Below, piece after piece: positions 11,757 to 20,335 of a stretch of 64,000 bases of DNA. Every line of letters starts with the position of its first letter. The first letter of the stretch is position 1. Both the position numbers and the translations under genes were made by a program. A model generated the notes under the pieces. It saw only the letters and a program-made list of their open reading frames with translations, was not told where the DNA came from and searched no databases. This DNA comes from Symsagittifera roscoffensis (lineage: Eukaryota; Xenacoelomorpha; Acoela; Convolutidae), in NCBI RefSeq assembly GCF_963678635.1, contig NC_087069.1:41220831-41284830 (forward strand), given 5' to 3'.

Positions 11757-12307
11757 ATGTTAATTAAAAAGCATTTGAACTTCCTTGAATTACTCTACAG
11801 GAAAAAAAGAAAATATTCCGTGTACTTTTTTGATAATTTTTTGGACGTCTTTATTGTACAAAATACAGTTATCCGACTAAGTAAAAGTCTCTTCAGAGAA
11901 ACCTACTCAATCAAAGAGTTTACTTTTGATTCACATATTGCGTATCAAAGTTTTAAACTTACGGCTGAATTACACCTCACAAGGAAAGAAATTTTGTTTA
12001 TTCTCGAGAATTTGAAATTGATCAAAAAATCGTACGATAATATATCAAAAACTCTTTTTATCCCCTATCCAAATCCCAAAATTGTAAAAACACCTCAGCA
12101 AAGTTATTCCTTCATTTCTTTAAAGATTTTCAAAGTTCAAAATCCTGCTTGATTCGGTTTGGAATCAGATTTCCAGAAGTCTGCTTTGAAAAATTCGTCA
12201 ACTTTGAGTTATCTTCCCAAATTTACATCAAAATCAAAGAACTTGACTATCTACTCAAAAATCAGCAATTTCTCATTGATTACATACAAAAAATTCAATT
12301 AATTTGA
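11757..12307 (+). pseudogene. Unknown protein gene in two overlapping frames
   Basis: A 131-codon frame starts at ATG 11757 and ends at 12152. It encodes a Lys/Phe-rich protein with helical-looking segments (HLTRKEILFILENLKLIKK). A second frame is open across the stop and continues as protein-like sequence to a TGA at 12305-12307, ending DYIQKIQLI. A single frameshift, or an unrecognised short intron between about 12020 and 12150, would connect them. I do not recognise the family. It is the first gene inside the left TIR, and its second frame overlaps the next start codon (TGATG). It could be intact if spliced; otherwise it is a broken gene. Confidence 0.45.
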
Positions 12308-12495
12308 TGAAAAAAGTTGCAGAGATGTTACTTTTATTAATTTTCTTTCTTTTGTTACTTATATCAGCAATATTTCTTATTTTTACTGCAAACAACTTTT
12401 GGTCAATTATTTTTGCAATTGCTTTTGTGTATATTTTTACTTATTTGGAAGATTTAAGTCCTTTAAAGGGTCTTCTGATTGGATACGACAACTAG
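12307..12495 (+). CDS. Small membrane protein, 62 aa
   Basis: It starts at ATG 12307, overlapping the preceding TGA by one base. After a short basic N-terminus (MKKVAEM), two hydrophobic stretches (about residues 7-27 and 32-45, rich in Leu/Ile/Phe) are separated by TANNFW. The tail YLEDLSPLKG is polar. This predicts two membrane helices forming a hairpin. A second copy lies at 14170-14310. Function unknown; small hairpin membrane proteins in viruses can be viroporins, but nothing here proves that. It is followed directly by an ATTGG array, so its 3' region doubles as the promoter of the next gene. Confidence 0.5.
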   Translation: MKKVAEMLLLLIFFLLLLISAIFLIFTANNFWSIIFAIAFVYIFTYLEDLSPLKGLLIGYDN

Positions 12496-12651
12496 AACAA
12501 AAATGAAATTTTTGTGATTGGAAACGACAATACCCAAAATGGAGCTTTGTTTCCGATTGGACTCGACTTTTATCCAAGAATCCCATAAAAGGAAGCTGAA
12601 ATCTGATTGGACACGACTACAATCCAAATAAGGAAAATCCATTCTGATTGG
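12478..12651 (+). promoter_or_regulatory. ATTGG (inverted CCAAT) array before the acidic-protein gene
   Basis: ATTGG occurs at 12478, 12517, 12556, 12606 and 12647, spaced 39-50 bp. The first four are followed by 'a.acgac' or close variants, giving a compound motif near ATTGGACACGAC. Orientation is opposite to the TIR array. NF-Y-type regulation is inferred. Confidence 0.5.
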
Positions 12652-12778
12652 TTAAAACCACACATTCCAGTTGAAGGTACCCCTAACTCCTAACTAAAAA
12701 TCATTTTATTTTCAACTTAACTACCGTCAAGTACAAATCCAAGTGCGAGAAACAGTTTGTGGAGTTTTTCTGGCACGA

Positions 12779-13159
12779 ATGGACATCCCAATCCAAGTCT
12801 GGCATATGGTGGAAGTGATGCGAAGGGATTTCAACGAACATCATATCACACAAGAACCCCCTACAGAGAATCAACTTGGAGAAATGCAAATGATGGAGGA
12901 AGTGTCCGAGCATGTGGGAATGAACTACCCCGAAATTCCTGACTCTAGATATGTGGCTCAACCATTCGACGATTTCCTCTTTCCTTGGGAAGAGGGATCT
13001 GAGGACAACCCAATTACAATCGAAGAGGATGAGGGGTTCTCTGAGCCAAGAACTCCAGTCAGCGAACCACCAGTGATGGAGGCAAGACCAGCTTTGCGCT
13101 CCATTGAGAACTTGCAAAGTTTTGAGAACTCAGCTGCTCGACAGCTCTTTGATTTGTAA
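12779..13159 (+). pseudogene. Acidic RxLF-motif protein, 5'-truncated copy
   Basis: This is the older paralog of the gene at 14685-15173. Similarity begins only near 12730 ('agtacaaatcc'), and about 150 bp of the other copy, including its start codon, is missing. The first in-frame ATG is internal (12779), giving 126 aa. The conserved core (MDIPIQVWHMVEVMRRDFNE), the acidic stretch NPITIEEDEG and the C-terminal ARQLFD are retained without stops. It may be a truncated pseudogene, or it may use the internal start. Confidence 0.5.
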
Positions 13160-14019
13160 ATAAATTGGTTACTATCTTGTGCCTTGTAATTTAATTTCTT
13201 TGTATCTAGAAATTTTATTTTCAAGAGATAGGAGCAAAGAGATCAAAAAAAAGTTTATTGGGAAATTTCAAAGGTAAAACTTTGTTAAAAATGAAACTAA
13301 TTGAGCATCTGGTAAACTGTTCTATAAAATTTTGTTAGAAAGATGGCAAAAAATATTAAACCAATTTTTGCAAGCATGTTAAAAACTTTACATTAATTTT
13401 TGCACCATGCAAAATTTTTCATAATTGTTTGCCTACTTGTTAAAAAAATCAAAAAAAATCTCGCAAATTAAGAAAAATTTCATTAAATATTTTCGCATTT
13501 TAAAGAAAACTGAAAAAGTATTTTCTTGCACTGTTAATAATTAAATAAAATGAAAATCTTTGTTTTAATTTTGATCCAAAAAAAAATCTCTTTTTTGCAT
13601 GTATTTTGATCAAAAATATTGGAAAAACAATGTATTAAGAAGATAGGGAATAGTACTCAAAGTCAGCAATTATGAAAAATTTTTAACATTAATTTAACAA
13701 GTTTTTTACAATAAAATTTTGCCATTTTTGCAAATGAATAAGAAAAAATAAGTTAGATTTTTGCATTTGTTTTCAAAAAAACCACAAAAAAACTTGCATC
13801 TAACACAAAAATTTGTTGAAAATTTTTGCACACTTGTTGAAAAAATCAAACCAAAATTTGCATCTTGCGAAAAAACTCTGAGTTAATTTTTGCAGACGTG
13901 TTGAAAATTGCAAACTTGTTTGTTGAAAAAACTTTTGATTTAAATAAAAACAATTTTGACAAAATTTTTATAAACAAATATTCAACTATTAATAGAAAAA
14001 TTGATACGCTACTATTTAC
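13160..14019. other. Decayed simple-repeat tract with one stray terminal repeat
   Basis: The tract holds variable units of the kind 'tttgttgaaaatttttgcac' and corresponds in position to the minisatellite at 15472-15815 in the second duplicated unit. At 13629-13655 it contains 'aatgtattaagaagataggg', a single copy of the subterminal TIR repeat. No gene is seen. Confidence 0.5.
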
Positions 14020-14150
14020 AGTACCATAACCATCAATGAAACAATCAACAATTTGCAACAAATCACTCTCATACTTTGAGTTTTGAACTTTTCGAATCCT
14101 TTCCAAAAAAGCTGATTCAAGAGTCTGAGTGGACGCAAGTTCCTGATCAG
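14020..14150 (-). pseudogene. 3' fragment of the divergent 183-aa gene
   Basis: On the minus strand it encodes a segment (RIRKVQNSKYE, IVDCFIDG) nearly identical to the C-terminus of the gene at 16014-16565, then stops matching. It marks the downstream edge of the older tandem duplication: unit 1 ended with this gene's 3' end. Confidence 0.6.
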
Positions 14151-14169
14151 AAATGAAAAAATTGCAGAG

Positions 14170-14310
14170 ATGCTACTTTTATTAATTTTCCTTCTTTTGT
14201 TACTTATATCGGCAATATTTCTTATTTTTACAGCAAACAACTTTTGGTTACTTATTTTTGCGATTGCTTTTGTGTATTATTTTACTTATTTGGAAGATTT
14301 AAGTCCTTAA
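14170..14310 (+). CDS. Small membrane protein, second copy (46 aa)
   Basis: This paralog of 12307-12495 starts at the internal ATG because an upstream base is missing relative to copy 1. It keeps both hydrophobic stretches and ends early at LEDLSP. Two predicted membrane helices remain. Whether it is expressed is unclear. Confidence 0.4.
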   Translation: MLLLLIFLLLLLISAIFLIFTANNFWLLIFAIAFVYYFTYLEDLSP

Positions 14311-14324
14311 AAATTTCTCTGATT

Positions 14325-14520
14325 GGATACGATAACTAGAACAGAAGTGAACATTTTTGTGATTGAAAACGACAATAATCAAAATGGAGCTTTGTTTCCG
14401 ATTGGACACGACTTTTATCCAAGAACGCAATAAAAGGAAGCTGAAATTTGATTGGACACGACTACAATCCAAATAAGGAAAATCAATTCTGGTTGGTCAA
14501 ACCCACACAGTCAAGTTGAA
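14325..14520 (+). promoter_or_regulatory. ATTGG array, second copy
   Basis: This is the duplicate of the 12478-12651 array upstream of the intact acidic-protein gene: three ATTGG motifs followed by a.acga., one mutated (gattgaaaacgac) and one changed to ggttgg. Confidence 0.45.
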
Positions 14521-14684
14521 GGTAACCCTAACTCCTATCTAAAAACCATTTTATTTTCAACTAAACCGCCGTCCACTACCTCCTCTCTCAGCTCTAAACA
14601 TCCTAATTTCAACTTATCTTCCGTCATCTACCCCTCTCTCAACTCTTTCTTATTTTTACTCTTGTGCTCAATTTATTGCTCAAA

Positions 14685-15173
14685 ATGATCTTCTCAGTGC
14701 AAAACAGCAACCTTATGTACTCTGTAGAATTTTCTCCTGATCTAGTACAAATTCAAGTGCGAGAAACAGTCTCTGGAGTTTTTCTGGCACGAATGGATAT
14801 GCCAATCCAAGTCTGGCACATGGTGGAAGTGATGCGAAGGGATTTCAACGAACATCATATGATGCAAGTTCCCATCACAGAGAACCAACTTGGAACAATG
14901 CAAATGATGGAGGAAATTTCTGATCATGTGGGAATGAACTACCCCGAGATTCCTGACTCTAGATATGTGGCTCAACCAGTCGACGACTTCCTCTTTCCAT
15001 GGGAGGAGGAAGGATCAGTCGAAAACCCCATCACAATAGATGAAGATGAGGGATTCTCAGAAACAATGACACCTCCAGTTCCACAACAACCACCAGCAAT
15101 GGAACCTCGTCGAGCTCTGCGTTCCATAGAGAACCTCCAGAACTCTTCTGCTGCTCGACAGCTCTTTGATTAA
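14685..15173 (+). CDS. Acidic protein with RxLF tail, intact copy, 162 aa
   Basis: The start is ATG 14685 (MIFSVQNS). The middle (residues 30-80) carries MDMPIQVWHMVEVMRRDFNE and NYPEIPDSRYVAQPVDDF. An acidic segment contains NPITIDEDEG, which has the look of a SUMO-interacting motif, then a Pro-rich stretch (TPPVPQQPP). The C-terminus is AARQLFD, matching the RxLF cyclin-docking pattern. No family is recognised. The core is conserved with the truncated paralog at 12779-13159, suggesting constraint. Upstream lies an ATTGG array. The short motifs are suggestive only and occur by chance. Confidence 0.6.
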   Translation: MIFSVQNSNLMYSVEFSPDLVQIQVRETVSGVFLARMDMPIQVWHMVEVMRRDFNEHHMMQVPITENQLGTMQMMEEISDHVGMNYPEIPDSRYVAQPVDDFLFPWEEEGSVENPITIDEDEGFSETMTPPVPQQPPAMEPRRALRSIENLQNSSAARQLFD

Positions 15174-15471
15174 ATGTTTTTGTAAATAAAGGATGTTTGG
15201 TTTTGACTTCGTTTTCTGTAATTAATTTCTTCAATTTCATTTTAATTATGAGAATCGATGAGAGGTTCAAGGTAAACCATTGAAAAACAATTAGAACTGA
15301 GTTAAGTGCTCCGAACTCGCACACATGTTAAAAAATTTGATTAATTTTTACACAAAAATTCGGAAAAACACTAGAAAAACTGTACACTAGAAAAACTGTA
15401 CTCTGAAAAGTAAAAAAATACCTAATCGATATTGCCCCTTGTACACACTTTTAGCCTTTTCTAGAAAAAAT

Positions 15472-15815
15472 TGGAACACTTTTCGCATTTTGTCGAAAAA
15501 AGTAAAACACTTTTCGCATTTTGTCAAAAAAGTACAACACTTTTTGAATTTTGTTGAAAAAAATGAAACACTTTTCGCATTTTATCGAAAAAAGTAAAAC
15601 ACTTTTCGCATTTTGTCGAAAAAATTGAAACACTTTTCGCATTTTATCGAAAAAAATAAAACATTTTTCGCATTTGTAGTGAAAAAGTGAAACATTTTTT
15701 GCATCTTGTTAAAAAAAAGTACAACACTTTTGCATCTTCTCAAAAAAGTTGAAACATTTTTCGCATTATGTCAAAAAAATTGAAACACTTTTTACAACTT
15801 GTTAAAAAAATTGAA
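15472..15815. repeat. About 31-bp minisatellite
   Basis: Around eleven units resemble 'aaacacttttcgcatttt' plus 'gtcgaaaaaagt', decaying toward the right. It lies between the acidic-protein gene and the convergent 183-aa gene, where it may mark the shared 3' region. A frame across it is only a by-product of the repeat. Confidence 0.75.
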
Positions 15816-16013
15816 ATGTTTTTGCAACTTTTTGAAAATCAAAACAAATATTACATCTTTCTTACATGTTTGAAAGTTTTTTTGCAAATGTTTTTGACAA
15901 CGGTGATTTTTTTTTCGGTAATTAATGGTAACTTTGTAAACATATGAGAGAAAATAGATGGAATATCAGAAGTTTTTTAATGAAAAATTGACATGATCAC
16001 TATTTACAAATCA

Positions 16014-16565
16014 TCAACCATCAATAAAACAGTCAATTATTTTTAACAAATAATGTTCATATTTTGAGTTTTGTACTTTACGAATTCTGTCTAAAAATGC
16101 TGAGCCAAGAGTTTGCGTAGATGCAAGTTTTTGATTAGAACTTAGATAATGTTTTTTGAACTTTTTGCGAACAAGTCGTTTCCTTGATATGCTTGGTGTT
16201 TTTTCTGCCCCTTTCCATCGTAAATTATGCTGCACTCCACAACTAAGCTGATTGAAGAGTTCCCCACTTGATGTGACAATACTCGAAAAGAATCTGTGCT
16301 TGTACAAAGTGTAAAGACAATCAATTTCTTGATATATATATTGATATTTGTCTAATCTCTGAAGAATTTGGCTAAGGGAAGTTCCAATTAAAATTATATG
16401 AAATTTGCAATTTCCCAAGGAACAGAAAGAATCATGAGTAGAGACGCAATAATCTTGGGTTACTATGTATTTTTCGTAAAAACCGTTGGAAACAGAAATA
16501 AACAATGATTTACTATTATAATCTGAATAAAAGCTGGGAAGAGCTTGACACATAGCAGCTGCCAT
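16014..16565 (-). CDS. Unknown 183-aa protein, divergent gene
   Basis: It starts at ATG 16565 (MAAAMCQAL) and is uninterrupted. Residues 18-75 (LFISVSNGFYEKYIV, then CKFHIILIGTSLSQILQRLDKY) alternate beta-like and helical segments that loosely recall the PC4-like fold of its neighbours. Residues 125-145 are strongly basic (RKRLVRKKFKKHY). The C-terminus ends DCFIDG. I do not recognise the family. It is transcribed away from the PC4-like gene across a 204-bp shared promoter. A 3' fragment persists at 14020-14150. Confidence 0.6.
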   Translation of the reverse strand: MAAAMCQALPSFYSDYNSKSLFISVSNGFYEKYIVTQDYCVSTHDSFCSLGNCKFHIILIGTSLSQILQRLDKYQYIYQEIDCLYTLYKHRFFSSIVTSSGELFNQLSCGVQHNLRWKGAEKTPSISRKRLVRKKFKKHYLSSNQKLASTQTLGSAFLDRIRKVQNSKYEHYLLKIIDCFIDG

Positions 16566-16769
16566 TGGGAAAAATGATTTTTGCAGAAAATGGTGGAGTT
16601 ATATAGTAGTAGTAACGCCTACGCAGCTTCCATATAGGGAAATCCTTCCATATTTGGTACTACTTCCATATATGGAAATGGCGATGACTCATACTGCTTA
16701 CTTCCATTTTCATTTAATCTCAAAGTCATTTCTCTCATTTCTCCTCATCTGATCAGTTTGTTCTTCAAA
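16566..16769. promoter_or_regulatory. Bidirectional promoter with CArG boxes and an AP-1 site
   Basis: Between divergent start codons lie CCATATTTGG (16648-16657) and CCATATATGG (16666-16675), both exact CC(A/T)6GG boxes for SRF-type MADS factors. A near-match CCATATAGGG lies at 16630-16639, and TGACTCA (16685-16691) is an exact AP-1 site. All sit in 62 bp. The clustering suggests an immediate-early type control region; this is inference from consensus matches. Confidence 0.5.
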
Positions 16770-17309
16770 ATGTACTCGAGAAAAGTTGATAGTTCCAACT
16801 ATATTGAATTTTCAAAAAATCAAAAGAGAATTGGGAGATTTGTTTGGTTCCAAAAATCCAACAAGGGAAAAATATGTTTGGAACCGTGCTTTCAACTATT
16901 AAAAATAAATGATTTGGGACAATTTGAAAAGTCTCAAGAAGTCTATCTTAGTGAAAAAGAAGGCAAAGCAATATCCGCAATACGGAATACTGTTATTCAC
17001 GATGCTGAAAATCTTGGACTCGTACCTATATATGAAGCCAAATCTGGCAGAGAATCAACTATGGATCAGGAGCTCGACATCTGTAATAGAGTATATGAAA
17101 TAGCAACGTACAACATGAGGAGGGTGTGTGTCACAATCAAGAAGTACAACGTGAGCAAGCCACCCTACATTCAGATTCGACTCTTTACTGCAAAGGAAAA
17201 TGAAGACTTGAAGCAAGTTGCATATGTCAACTATACTTTGAATGAATTCAAAGAACTGTCCCAAATATTGGGAGACTTTATGTTTGTTGATAATTGTGAA
17301 CCTCAGTAA
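16770..17309 (+). CDS. Protein with two PC4-like domains, copy 1, 179 aa
   Basis: It starts at ATG 16770 (MYSRKVD). Residues 10-75 (YIEFSKNQKRIGRFVW, then KGKICLEPC and VYLSEKEGKAI) and residues 115-172 (RRVCVTIKKYN, PYIQIRLF, YVNYTLNEFKELSQIL) each follow the PC4/p15 pattern of four beta-strands and a closing helix. PC4 proteins bind ssDNA and melted promoters and act as transcription coactivators. The match is by pattern, not search. A role in ssDNA handling or transcription of the element is inferred. The DNA of the second copy (18861-19400) is identical as far as I can see. Confidence 0.5.
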   Translation: MYSRKVDSSNYIEFSKNQKRIGRFVWFQKSNKGKICLEPCFQLLKINDLGQFEKSQEVYLSEKEGKAISAIRNTVIHDAENLGLVPIYEAKSGRESTMDQELDICNRVYEIATYNMRRVCVTIKKYNVSKPPYIQIRLFTAKENEDLKQVAYVNYTLNEFKELSQILGDFMFVDNCEPQ

Positions 17310-17812
17310 AGCTTTGTGATGTTTTGCATGTTTGGTAATTGAGATATTATTGGTTCAAAACTATTTTTTCTCACTAAAGTGTATTTTTAGAGCTATAATA
17401 TCTGAGGAAAAGTCAGACAAAACATACAATTTAATCGAAATTGACATAAAACACTAACCAATTATGAAATAATTTTCCAGTATTTGTTTATGAAATTACA
17501 GATAAATTTATTTAATAACTGTTTTCATCAAAATTTAGCTAAATTTTGCCTCAATTTAAGAAAATTACAAACAAGAATGTATATTTAGTTGAAAACATTA
17601 TCATTATTTTTTTAGATTTTTTGAATTTCATTGGTTGTTTTCAATTTTTTTTTTTGTAATTTGAGGTTTCTATTGGCTACATGAATTTCCTTGAAACTAA
17701 TTAGACTCTAAATAATTAAAAAATATTTACGGCGACTGTTACTACAAAATACTTTAAAAATGATAAAACAATTCGAGTTTTTTAAGTTTCTTCATATATT
17801 TCAGTAAGAAAA
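17310..17812. other. Intergenic spacer between the duplicated genes
   Basis: This 503-bp AT-rich gap contains ATTGG/TTGGCT motifs near 17631 and 17672. It ends in 'atatttcag' 10 bases before the next ATG, which resembles a 3' splice acceptor (cis intron in the 5' UTR or a trans-splice site). The same applies to 19401-19903. Confidence 0.4.
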
Positions 17813-18244
17813 ATGTTTCCATCAAAAGCGTTTTCAATGTCTGAATTGAACATTTATCAGAATTTAAAATTAAACTACTACAAAAAACTACAAGAGTGGT
17901 GGGCAGATGAAGTTGATGGAGATTGTATTAGTTTTAATTTGTATAGAAACACAGAAAGTTCAATAGTTTTGTTAAAAAGATGGAGAGGAGATTACAAAAA
18001 AGAAGAGTACTGTCAAATTTACCAACAATGTTTTTATTTAGAAGAGTTAACACAGATTGGATGGTCGATCAGTAAAAAACAAAACAATGGAAGAGCCTAT
18101 GAAACAGAAATTGGAGATAAGGAACATCAATTCGATTACTGTTTTGAATTTGATACAAATACAAAATCCAGATTTGTCAGAATATCTTTTGATCGTTTAT
18201 GCAAATTTAATAGACTTCCGGTTGTTTATACTACAATATACTAA
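17813..18244 (+). CDS. Unknown 143-aa protein, copy 1 (possibly PC4/Whirly-like)
   Basis: It starts at ATG 17813 (MFPSKAFSM). Beta-like strands CISFNLYR, SSIVLLKRW, EYCQIYQQCFYL and RFVRISF alternate with a helix (EELTQIGWSI). This recalls the PC4-like neighbour but is too divergent to assign. Basic-aromatic RWRGDY may contact nucleic acid. A TTTCAG acceptor-like site precedes the ATG. It ends just before sequence derived from the inner TIR. Copy 2 is at 19904-20335. Confidence 0.5.
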   Translation: MFPSKAFSMSELNIYQNLKLNYYKKLQEWWADEVDGDCISFNLYRNTESSIVLLKRWRGDYKKEEYCQIYQQCFYLEELTQIGWSISKKQNNGRAYETEIGDKEHQFDYCFEFDTNTKSRFVRISFDRLCKFNRLPVVYTTIY

Positions 18245-18309
18245 AAAGAAAACGATAAAAACGTATATTTTGGTAATTTCTTTTTTCACTGGTTAGAAAT
18301 AGAACAAAT

Positions 18310-18857
18310 CGAAAAAATTTTGATCGAAATTTCAAAACTTGAATTGAATATCGAAAAAACAACAAAAACTAGACAAGAAATCTCATTTATCCCACGAGGG
18401 TATCAAATTTCAAATCTTAGTTATGTTGGAAAAATTCAATAAAATTTATTGATTAAGAAGTTTCATAAACATAGTCTGGTTCTGTTCTACAAAGTTTTTT
18501 AAAATCTGTTATTACTTCATTCTGATTGGTTATCAACACAAATAATGTCTGTGAAAGTATTCTCAAAATCTACAAATTTTAAAAAAATTGTTGAAAAATT
18601 CATGAGAAGAAGAGATCAACTCTGATTGGTTGACATTAAATTTCTTGAAAATTTCATGACTTTTGAAGCTCAATTCTGATAGGTTGACATTGAATTTGTT
18701 GAAAATTACATGATTTTTGAAGCTCATTTCTGATTGGTGGTCATTTAATTTGTCTAAAGTCACATGACTATTTAAGCTCAATTCTGATTGGTTGATATAA
18801 GAAAAGATAAAAGTTTCCTTGTAATTAATGCTCGATTCTGATTGGTTGATACTTTTA
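18310..18857 (-). repeat. Internal partial copy of the inner TIR edge
   Basis: It matches 20401-20948 and, inverted, 11094-11641, including the CCAAT array. Up to about 18682 it carries right-TIR variants; from there to 18857 it carries left-TIR variants. It is therefore a mosaic of the two TIRs. It ends abruptly at the start of the second PC4-like gene and so places CCAAT boxes directly before it. Confidence 0.8.
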
Positions 18858-18860
18858 AAA

Positions 18861-19400
18861 ATGTACTCGAGAAAAGTTGATAGTTCCAACTATATTGAAT
18901 TTTCAAAAAATCAAAAGAGAATTGGGAGATTTGTTTGGTTCCAAAAATCCAACAAGGGAAAAATATGTTTGGAACCGTGCTTTCAACTATTAAAAATAAA
19001 TGATTTGGGACAATTTGAAAAGTCTCAAGAAGTCTATCTTAGTGAAAAAGAAGGCAAAGCAATATCCGCAATACGGAATACTGTTATTCACGATGCTGAA
19101 AATCTTGGACTCGTACCTATATATGAAGCCAAATCTGGCAGAGAATCAACTATGGATCAGGAGCTCGACATCTGTAATAGAGTATATGAAATAGCAACGT
19201 ACAACATGAGGAGGGTGTGTGTCACAATCAAGAAGTACAACGTGAGCAAGCCACCCTACATTCAGATTCGACTCTTTACTGCAAAGGAAAATGAAGACTT
19301 GAAGCAAGTTGCATATGTCAACTATACTTTGAATGAATTCAAAGAACTGTCCCAAATATTGGGAGACTTTATGTTTGTTGATAATTGTGAACCTCAGTAA
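18861..19400 (+). CDS. Protein with two PC4-like domains, copy 2, 179 aa
   Basis: Same protein as 16770-17309. Its upstream region differs: the CArG/AP-1 promoter is replaced by the inner-TIR CCAAT array of the middle TIR fragment, so the two identical proteins would be under different control. The start is ATG 18861; upstream in-frame codons belong to the TIR fragment and are not needed. Confidence 0.5.
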   Translation: MYSRKVDSSNYIEFSKNQKRIGRFVWFQKSNKGKICLEPCFQLLKINDLGQFEKSQEVYLSEKEGKAISAIRNTVIHDAENLGLVPIYEAKSGRESTMDQELDICNRVYEIATYNMRRVCVTIKKYNVSKPPYIQIRLFTAKENEDLKQVAYVNYTLNEFKELSQILGDFMFVDNCEPQ

Positions 19401-19903
19401 AGCTTTGTGATGTTTTGCATGTTTGGTAATTGAGATATTATTGGTTCAAAACTATTTTTTCTCACTAAAGTGTATTTTTAGAGCTATAATATCTGAGGAA
19501 AAGTCAGACAAAACATACAATTTAATCGAAATTGACATAAAACACTAACCAATTATGAAATAATTTTCCAGTATTTGTTTATGAAATTACAGATAAATTT
19601 ATTTAATAACTGTTTTCATCAAAATTTAGCTAAATTTTGCCTCAATTTAAGAAAATTACAAACAAGAATGTATATTTAGTTGAAAACATTATCATTATTT
19701 TTTTAGATTTTTTGAATTTCATTGGTTGTTTTCAATTTTTTTTTTTGTAATTTGAGGTTTCTATTGGCTACATGAATTTCCTTGAAACTAATTAGACTCT
19801 AAATAATTAAAAAATATTTACGGCGACTGTTACTACAAAATACTTTAAAAATGATAAAACAATTCGAGTTTTTTAAGTTTCTTCATATATTTCAGTAAGA
19901 AAA

Positions 19904-20335
19904 ATGTTTCCATCAAAAGCGTTTTCAATGTCTGAATTGAACATTTATCAGAATTTAAAATTAAACTACTACAAAAAACTACAAGAGTGGTGGGCAGATG
20001 AAGTTGATGGAGATTGTATTAGTTTTAATTTGTATAGAAACACAGAAAGTTCAATAGTTTTGTTAAAAAGATGGAGAGGAGATTACAAAAAAGAAGAGTA
20101 CTGTCAAATTTACCAACAATGTTTTTATTTAGAAGAGTTAACACAGATTGGATGGTCGATCAGTAAAAAACAAAACAATGGAAGAGCCTATGAAACAGAA
20201 ATTGGAGATAAGGAACATCAATTCGATTACTGTTTTGAATTTGATACAAATACAAAATCCAGATTTGTCAGAATATCTTTTGATCGTTTATGCAAATTTA
20301 ATAGACTTCCGGTTGTTTATACTACAATATACTAA
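19904..20335 (+). CDS. Unknown 143-aa protein, copy 2
   Basis: Identical to 17813-18244 as far as I can see, with the same 503-bp spacer and acceptor-like TTTCAG upstream. It ends about 65 bp before the right TIR begins. This junction is presumably the ancestral one and the other copy the derived one. Confidence 0.5.
   Translation: MFPSKAFSMSELNIYQNLKLNYYKKLQEWWADEVDGDCISFNLYRNTESSIVLLKRWRGDYKKEEYCQIYQQCFYLEELTQIGWSISKKQNNGRAYETEIGDKEHQFDYCFEFDTNTKSRFVRISFDRLCKFNRLPVVYTTIY

Larger units (their letters stand above)
16767..18858. repeat. 2,091-bp tandem duplication, unit 1
   Basis: It carries the PC4-like gene, the 143-aa gene and a partial inner TIR. I saw no difference from unit 2 over the first 1.9 kb; differences begin near 18683. 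The junction with unit 2 is at a run of A residues shared by the two sides, suggesting microhomology. Confidence 0.85.

Noticed and set aside
15451-15642. 63-codon frame with repeated FRQNAKSV-like units
   Set aside because: It is the translated 31-bp minisatellite. Adjacent units do not stay in one frame.
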